From contig NC_087073.1 of the NCBI RefSeq assembly GCF_026151205.1, forward strand, positions 11,230,411-11,294,410: a DNA stretch of 64,000 nucleotides, in the 5' to 3' direction. Made by a program: the position numbers and the translations under genes. This stretch comes from Bolinopsis microptera (taxonomy: Eukaryota > Ctenophora > Tentaculata > Lobata > Bolinopsidae). The stretch's first letter is position 1, and the number at the start of each line of letters is the position of its first letter. This document shows positions 56,436 through 64,000 of the stretch, piece by piece. The notes under the pieces were generated by a model. The model saw only the letters and a list, made by a program, of their open reading frames with translations. It was not told the DNA's origin and did not search any database.

Positions 56436-56753
56436 TCTTACTATATATAAAGCGAGACGATATATATATATATCCGTGCCATTTTACTGACACCACGGCA
56501 TCATTTTTAACGCGACTTTCCGCAAAAACTGCAAAAGATATACAACTGAAACTTTTTTGACTGGATCAAATGCTTTAATGGCCTTCAATTCAGCATGTAA
56601 AAATAAAAAATTGGCCAAGGAATAGTGATTTTAGAGCCCAAAATTTGGACCCCCAAGTGGTGTCAAAAACGCGAATTAAATCCTAGGTAATAATTATTTT
56701 AGTCTCTTGAGTCTTGATACCATTTAGGGTTATATTATACGGGTTCCTGCTAG
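56436..56753 (+). mobile_element. Helitron-like element, third copy
   Basis: Same termini as at 55948. Differs by a short TA-repeat extension near the left end and a few indels. 318 bp. Confidence 0.75.
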
Positions 56754-56759
56754 TATATA

Positions 56760-59100
56760 TAATAATATGTTTATTTGATGGTTTTGGCAATTATAAATAA
56801 TTTTTTACAACGCAATTATGAATGCAGATCTACGGTATTACTTACTTTGATAGCCCAGAAAATGAAGATCCTATTTTTAACGATTTAGATGCTTAGATAC
56901 ATGATTGATGATATTAATTTATCTACGCGAGAATCACCCACATACCTGATTCAACCTTGTCACAAGCCCATTCATGCCAAAGAGTGAATTTTAGCACAGT
57001 TTCGATGGAGCCATGCATTTAATGTCCGTTGATTGTTTTTGCATTTTATTCTGGCACCCTATGACCCTATAATTTAAGTTCAAGGACCTAAATTGTGGAA
57101 TGCAATCTCATACCATCTTAATGTCATTCAAGATCTCGAGAATTTCAAAGATAAGCTCACTAAGTTCATCTTGTCTCTCCCTGATAAGCCGCCAATTAGA
57201 TGATATACTCCTCCAAATACGAACTCTCTGCTGTGCTGGCGAGCGAGACTTTACTTCGCTGTGGGGTGGTCAGAAGATGTGATGGCCCCGTCAAGTCCTG
57301 ACAAAAAAACTCGACATATATATCACATAGGTAAGTCACTGTATATTAAATAATAATGAGTAACAATTATAAACCCTGTTTGTTTGAACCCCACGGCCCA
57401 CATGAACTGTCCAACATGATTTTTTTGCTGCAAAACTGCAAAAATTCCTCAAGGTTATTAACACTTAACCTTTACTAGCTTGAAATAATGTTAGAAGCAT
57501 GATATAACGGCCAAAATAATATCCAAACATAATCAAGGTATTTTAATTTAATAGGATTTTATACGCCGAAAATGCAAAGATCTATCGAATTGAGTAAATC
57601 ATTTCAGCAGACACGTACAACTTTTGATGTGGAACTGCAACTGCCAAAATGGTTATACAACAACACTATGATAATCACCTGTCTTGTGTTTTTGGAACCC
57701 AAATGACGCACCCAAATGACGCACCCAAGTCCCAAATGACGCACCCAAATGACGCACCTAAATGACGCACCCAAATGACGCACCAGAGTTCGTGACTTGA
57801 AGTTTCATACCGGAGAGTGGGGGGAATCTGAACTTCAAGAGTCGAGCCTTAGTGGCGCAAGGTAAATTATATTCTTCTCTCTGACGATTGATGAATATAA
57901 TACTTTGTTATATTATCGATAATGTTCTGATTTAACGTCGCATAATTTCATAATAAAATCAATTTGTTTTTGATTAATATATTTGAGAATTCCCGACTTT
58001 CCGATAAATTAAATTTTACTGCTGATTATCATTCACCATACTGGGCCCCTAACAGTTTTCATTTTCCCACCAACGCGTGAGGGCACCTGACCTTGCAACA
58101 CGGAGGTCTGAAATTGATGGAAACAATTCCTCGTTTGAGAAGCCTCTTTGTAGGTTCTTATTAAATTTCGGAACTTGGGGAGAATTAGGTTGGTCTGATG
58201 TGACCCATGAATCAGATTATGGGAGAGAACTGAAGGGATTGTTAAATTGTGGACTCTTGGTCTTCTTCACGGTAGCTGAACTGATAAGAGCTCTCAGTCT
58301 CTCTAGCTCTCCATCGCTGATACGGTAATCTAATTACTAAACTGGTTAGGCCGGCGGGTGGTGATAATTTGCTGTAATCTAGTTTATATACCGGAAGGAC
58401 ACGATGGCAGAATCATCAGTTCTAAACTTGTTGACCTTGTTTCCACAGCTCCTGGAGCCAGGACCCTCTTTCTTTATTAGACAGTCATCAATCTGAACAA
58501 ACCCATGTATGGCATTTACTGATTTACCTGGTATATACTTTCGGAAAACAGGAATAATCATAGGCATGCTGTTTATCCTGAATCTTAATTATGTGTGAGC
58601 ATCCGACCACCTACTGCAAATATTCCCTGAAGACGACCATGGCCCTTAATTTGAAGCAGAAATAAATGACGGATGTGTTATGAACCATATTATATAATAT
58701 TTTTTAACACGTGACAGCTTTTTGAGATTGGTTCATGCTGGTTAATCACTATCAGTATCTACATAATATAGCCTAGACCATTAACTTATCAGGAAATAAT
58801 GTAAAACCGAAAATCGTTTTTATTCTAGCTGGCGGTAAAATGAATTTTACTAATATTTTCTAGGAAAACTTTTGGAAAGTTGCAAGTTACTTCTTAAGAA
58901 AATTACAAGACTTCGCTTTTAAGAACAATCATTTACGATAATCTGCAATTATTTCGATCACGTGCCCCAAATTTTTCTTAAAACTACCATTATGAACGGT
59001 AATAAACAATTATTGTAAACATTAAATTATATTTTACTGAGGGACTTTTTATTTTACTTCAAATTGTAAATAGATATTATCTTCTAAGCTCTACAACAAA
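56760..59100. other. Upstream region of the choline-transporter gene
   Basis: No gene recognised. 57702-57785 has about six copies of an AAATGACGCACCC unit. Short frames at 57100, 58077 and 58379 lack recognisable features. The start codon context TCTACAACAAAATG lies at 59101. Confidence 0.5.
57702..57785 (+). repeat. 13-bp minisatellite (AAATGACGCACCC)n
   Basis: Roughly six units; the TGACGCA core resembles a CRE/AP-1 half-site, about 1.3 kb upstream of the transporter ATG. Confidence 0.75.
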
Positions 59101-62100
59101 ATGACTGAGATGAACATTCCCGGATTGGCTGGACTGATAACCTTCTACTTCCTCATCCTCTTCGCTGGACTATTCTCCAAAAAGTATGTAATATCCGGAT
59201 TGGAACGTTGTTTATTAGTCGCATTATTGTGATGTTTCTGTTTTTGCGACACGTAATTTCTGAATTTTATTTTCATGTTTCTGGCTATTGACTTTGAACA
59301 ATGAACAGTGTTAGTAAACATTAGACAAAGTTTTAAGTTGTCGTAATAAAATCTCGCTCTCAGGTTTATGCAGCTTTTGAATGGAAAGAAGAATAAAACA
59401 GGGACTGAAGTGGCGGAAGAGGGCATGTCAGATTCAGACGATCTAATGTTGGCTGGGCGAGATATTAACTACTTTGTTGGAATCTTTACCATGACAGCAA
59501 CTTGGGTCGGAGGAGGTTACATCAACGGGGCTGCAGAAGCTACTATTAGACATGGAATTGTAAGTCTTTAAATGTACTTGATAATATCTTCCAGATGAGG
59601 TACAATGTAATATTGATATTGAAATTAGTATAGTAGGAGTACAATGTACATGATATTGTAATAATGTTGAAATTAGTATATAGTAGGATGCCGATATGTA
59701 GGCCGGCAGAATTTTACTGAATTGAAATAGACGCTACTGTCTACGCGATCTGATTGTCTAACCTTCCAGCCCTGTTAAATCCCAGAGGAAATATTTCTGT
59801 TTCACTAAAACCGCTCATATAATTCAGCTGTGGTGCCAGGCTCCCTTCTGCTACGCAATAGCTCTTATCTGTGGAGGCTTATTCTTCGCTACCAAGATGA
59901 GGAACATGAAGTACGTCACCATGTTGGATCCTCTGCAGAACAAGTACGGCAAGGAGCTCGGAGCCCTCTTCTACATTCCAGCATTCTCCGGCGAGGTGAG
60001 TGATGTTATGGTTACAGTGTTGTCGTGGTTACAGTGTTGTCGTGGTTACAGTGCCTTCTCGCAAGGTCAGTTTACGCTGCTCCTATCTCGGGTTTATCTT
60101 TTACTTCTGTTACATTACGACGCTCAAGTTGGAACAGGAAGTTCAACGTAAGAAAATATGCGCATGCTGCAAAATATAATTCGTACGAGGTGGTTACAAT
60201 TAACAGCTTTGATTCACACACTTAATTTGATGAAATTATGAACTTTTAATCACTGTACCTTGACACTGTCGATCAATATTTCTTTGCTGCCCTGAGAACA
60301 GTAACTTACCTTCGTCTTTCTGACGCTCGTCACAGCTGATAAGCCAGGACTTATCAAATTTTTCCGGTCTTTGACAACGTAACTTAATAAACTTATTAAA
60401 CTTAAATATAATCATGTTAATGAACGTTTAAATGTTTTAAAAGAATCAATTGGCACTGATCATACAATCTAATTTGATTCAAATTAGCTGCCTTTTTAAC
60501 AGTAACTTACCTTTCTTACGCTCGTCATATCTGATAAGCCAGGAATTGTAAAATTTTTCAACGTTTTAATTTTTCGAAAGAATGAATGCCTGATTTAGTT
60601 CGCACTGATAGAATTACCATGAGAGGATGAGGTCATAGAATTAATACAGAATGAAATCTGGTTCCATTGTTGATGAGATAATGAGGTATTAACAACAATC
60701 CTTTTTACTTCTGAGATCAGCTGACTAATTTTTAACTTTTTTCCAGATTCTCTGGTCGGCGGCCATTCTCGCAGCTCTAGGAACATCTCTCCAAGTTATA
60801 TGCGGGATCCCAGAGGCCACCTCCATCATGGCATCTGCTGGATTCGCCATGATATATACTCTTTTTGGAGGTTCGTGGAATATTACTCTTAAATATCTGT
60901 AATTAATATTCTGAATTGTTGAACCAATGCACCAGCAACTATTGTTAATGTTATTTACTTTGTTAATTTACAAATATCCTAACAACATCGCAGGAACAAA
61001 ATATCCTCGTCGCAGTACAATATCAAATTATTATTTACCTCACGGTTCACTATTGCAGGCTTTCCATCTACATTTGTGGGTGATAAGGTTGGTTTAAAAA
61101 GAATTACTGATAGCTAACCCGAACAACTATTTCTCAGGACTGTATTCAGTTGCGTTCACGGATGTCTTTCAGCTGATCTGTATTTTCGTTGGTCTCATTC
61201 TAGCGCTACCCTTTATGACAACAAATGAAAATGTCACATCCCCCCTCCAGGTATAAGCCAGCTCCCTCCAAACTAACACCGCTACCTTGCACCTGAATTC
61301 TCAGGAGACAGCTGGCAGGGTTTCACGTGTTGGTGGTTGTTATTGTTTAGTACAATATTATTATAATTCATTACAGTATATTCACTTGCTATAATTTACA
61401 TTATTTCAGCAGCTTCGATGCTCTGAACGTCGTTAAAAATCTTCAACAATTTTACCCCTAATAATACTCTTATGTATTGTAATTGTAATCTTGAAAATAA
61501 GATTTCTTCTTTGCTTTAGAAATTTGTTTCAGTTGTCGAAATATGACTTCCAAACACTGTTATTGAACAGGGATCAGATAATCTTATGAAATGATGTCAG
61601 ACTCTTCCATTTTATGATGTTAATTTTTATCCTCTTCTCAGGGTGAAATTCCTGATTTTAACGGAGTGTCGAAAAGTGTCATTGGAACTATAAAACCTGA
61701 AGATGCTGCATACTGGGTTAGTTACTTTGAAATAATACCAACCTTGATACTAGTCCTGGAAATAACTGCCATCATATTTGTACCACTATAATTTTCGATC
61801 TATAAATGTTCAATAGTTTATGTTGAATTAGTCCTGCCTATTCACTTCCACTACTCCATAACCTAGGTTACAGCTATTCTGTTTCAGTTTCTTACTAAAG
61901 TACGAGTTTTTGCTTACCAAAGTACGTGTTTTTGCAGGTTGATCACGCAGTTATGATGATGTGTGGAGGTATCCCGTGGCAGGCCTACTTCCAGCGAGTC
62001 CTCTCCTCTAGAAGCGCCAAAATCGCTAAAGTTCTCTCCATCTTCGCTGGCTTCGGCTGCTTTTGTGCGGCCATCCCCGCCGTACTTATCGGTAGGTTAC

Positions 62101-63469
62101 TTATTTAGGTTACTTAGGTCACTGAGGTTACTTAAAGGTTACTCAAATTTAGGTTACTTAGGTTATTTAGGTTACTTAGGTTACTTAGGTTACTTAAGTT
62201 ACTTAGTGCTCCTCATTGCTGACCACCCAGGTTCCCCATTATCTAATTTTTGTTGTGCTGGATTTGCAGACGGTATGAAGGTGTTTGTTTAGCCCACAGT
62301 GTCCGGCGATAAGGTGCACAGCAGTTATCCAACTTGTGCTCATTTTAATTTCAGTGGGTTCAGAAGTTGCCGCAATGATGTCTTGTCATTAGTACAGACT
62401 AGAGACCCTCCATTGTAATCTTAATTCATAAGGAGTGCGTGGCTCATATATTTAACAAACCAGTTTGTCCAGCTTCCAGTCGACTTCATGCTTCTCCCGA
62501 AGTCTTTTGTAATTACTGTCGGTCTGATAATACTTCCGTTTCAGTTCCGTTTTCCATACAGAGACTTTTAGTCGCGTGCATAATTAGTAATTACTTTACA
62601 TGATTACCATTTACTTCTAATGAAAGAGGTGCTAAAAATGGGAGGTGCTATATAATACAATAATACCTTGGCTGTTGAGTGCTACCCGCGATAATTGCGG
62701 GGTACCGAAGCCAAGGCATTATTTGTTATAATTTTTGTGATGCGTGCGCTGATACAATTATTATATGGTGTTTAATATATAGTGCGCAACAGTTATTTGT
62801 TTTGAAACTTCCCGCCAGCCAGTCTGAGGTGAATTGCAGTCTGTTCTCATAATACTCTGGCAACCCTTGCAGGAAATTATCGGTAACCAGTGTTCACGAC
62901 TTCTCGGGGATATAATTCCCAGAAAGAATTATAAGATTATACCGGATAATGGGTAGATTCATATTCCAGTTCTCACTTCAGAACAATGGATCTTTATGGG
63001 AAATATTTGGTATAATTGGGAGATAACAATTCTTCTATATTCCTTTGGCTGCAGTCCAAAAGTGTTGGCACCAAAACAAATAGCTGATCCCTTAATACCG
63101 AGCGACAGTATTGTGCGTTTAAAATGAGAAGAGGATGTTATTTTCAGTGATCTTAGAGCCAACCTCATCCAACAAAGTTATAAAATTGATTATCATTTTA
63201 ACACTAACAGGTCTCTAATGAAAACAATAACCATCATAATAACGTTATAATCTATGATTTAAACTTTTCGTTTTCAGGAGTAAGAACATTTCGTTTTCAG
63301 GAGTAATAACATTTCGTTTTCAGGAGTAATAACATTTCGTTTTCAGGAGTAGTAACGCTTAACACCGACTGGGCCGCTACCAAGTTCGGAGTTCTAGAAC
63401 CGGGACAGTACAAGTTGGCAGTTCCTCTCTGTCTCAACTACCTCTGCCCCCCAGTCGTTACCTTCATTG
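59101..63469 (+). CDS. High-affinity choline transporter, SLC5A7-like (5' 60%)
   Basis: The visible exons are 59101-59183, 59364-59559, 59828-59995, 60747-60870, 61138-61250, 61642-61716, 61938-62091 and 63347-63469. All are in phase (345 residues) and continue beyond the window. The start [20 protein letters not shown] aligns with the N-terminus of animal CHT1. Landmarks of the family are [78 protein letters not shown] and [12 protein letters not shown]5A7 takes up choline with Na+ and Cl- for acetylcholine synthesis. Matches to CHT1 are much stronger than to other SLC5 transporters, but the C-terminal half cannot be checked. Introns 7 and 3 carry repeats starting at or near donors, and intron 7 ends in four tandem acceptors. 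Confidence 0.9.
62092..62215 (+). repeat. Donor-derived TTAGGTTAC minisatellite
   Basis: The intron starts GGTAGGTTACTT and continues as degenerate TTAGGTTACT units for about 120 bp, so the array appears to grow from the splice donor. Confidence 0.82.
63264..63356 (+). repeat. Four tandem 23-bp copies of a splice acceptor
   Basis: TTTCGTTTTCAGGAGTAA-type units place CAG at 63275-63277, 63298-63300, 63321-63323 and 63344-63346. Only the last keeps the SLC5A7 frame (GGAGTAGTAACG); using any of the others introduces stops or a frameshift. Confidence 0.93.
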
Positions 63470-63479
63470 GTAAATATTT

Positions 63480-64000
63480 GATTTTTCCTTTAAATTTAAT
63501 TTGAACTTGGTTTGTTTGTGGTCCCCAAATTTGGTCAATTGAGGTGCAATCGTTAATGGTTTTAGAAATTAAGTTACAACAGGGGAAATCTCTAAATGTT
63601 CCAGAGTTTTTGATTTCTCCTCTAATGACTTAAAGTTAATGATATTAAAGGGCTAATGATATTGGGCTGATGATGTTGAGATTTGAGAAAAGGTCTTGAA
63701 TTGTCCTTAGTCTCTGCGAAGCTGCAACTTTTAATACGGCTGTTGTGGTGCAGAATTCGAAGTATGGTTCAATATTGGTGAATGTGGCAGTTGGTAAAAG
63801 AAAATGCACCCCCATTATTTCTACGCCACCGACTCACCAGTTAAATTAATGAAAGCAGGACTAGATAATATTATATAGATCTGGAAATTAATTAAATTGT
63901 CCGAATTATACGAGCGATTTCACTAATGCACGCAGTTTTTAAAAAGTTTTTAAAAAGTTTCCCATTTTTGAAACTATTAAGTCTGGTAATCAAGACATGG
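63480..64000 (+). other. Intron 8 of the choline-transporter gene (incomplete)
   Basis: Starts with donor GGTAAAT at 63470. No further exon was recognised before the end of the window. Confidence 0.6.

Overview
The window looks like nuclear DNA of a luminous comb jelly (ctenophore). The strongest evidence is a cluster of intronless genes and pseudogenes for Ca2+-regulated photoproteins with three EF-hand loops and the C-terminal motif FWMEPYDPQW, a pattern I recall from the mnemiopsin/berovin/bolinopsin family. Short GT-AG introns, microsatellites and many small transposons fit an animal genome. I cannot name the species.

Layout. 0-0.7 kb: 3' end of a seven-helix receptor gene (+). 1.5-6.5 kb: seven in-phase exons of a CAP-Gly microtubule-binding protein (+), 5' incomplete. 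7.5-10.5 kb: a four-exon gene of unknown function (+). 11.7-12.8 kb: a rhodopsin-like receptor (-) whose tail is an in-frame hexanucleotide repeat. 13.6-14.1 kb: a small secreted, probably GPI-anchored, cysteine-rich protein (-). 15.4-17.3 kb: two identical photoprotein genes in tandem (-). 18.8-20.5 kb: a GT12-like beta-1,4-GalNAc-transferase gene (+) with a frameshift behind its membrane anchor. 20.5-32.3 kb: transposon-rich DNA (mariner-like, Helitron-like and TA-inserting elements, an SGNH-hydrolase ORF, and a 1.49-kb foldback element). 33.3-34.3 kb: an SLC35G/EamA transporter (+) preceded by broken copies of its own 3' end. 34.8-36.9 kb: palindromic and 11-bp minisatellites. 37.2-38.9 kb: a second photoprotein pair (-), one copy frameshifted. 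39.9-42.6 kb: a decayed LINE and an inverted, internally deleted copy of the photoprotein-GalNAc-transferase block. 42.7-57 kb: hairpin MITEs, foldbacks, LINE tails and a CGGBP1-like zinc-finger ORF. 59.1-63.5 kb onward: eight exons of a high-affinity choline transporter (SLC5A7-like) gene (+), running off the window.

The host genes do not form one pathway. Four themes stand out. (1) A luminescence gene family is expanding and decaying through tandem, dispersed and inverted duplication. (2) Small transposons leave 8-bp target duplications, and several of their empty sites are preserved in paralogous DNA inside the same window; one family is a set of triloop hairpins, another is a large foldback. 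(3) Minisatellites begin or end exactly at splice sites in two genes. (4) Several arrays have 10-11-bp units. Coordinates were read by eye, and family assignments rest on motif recognition, not database searches.
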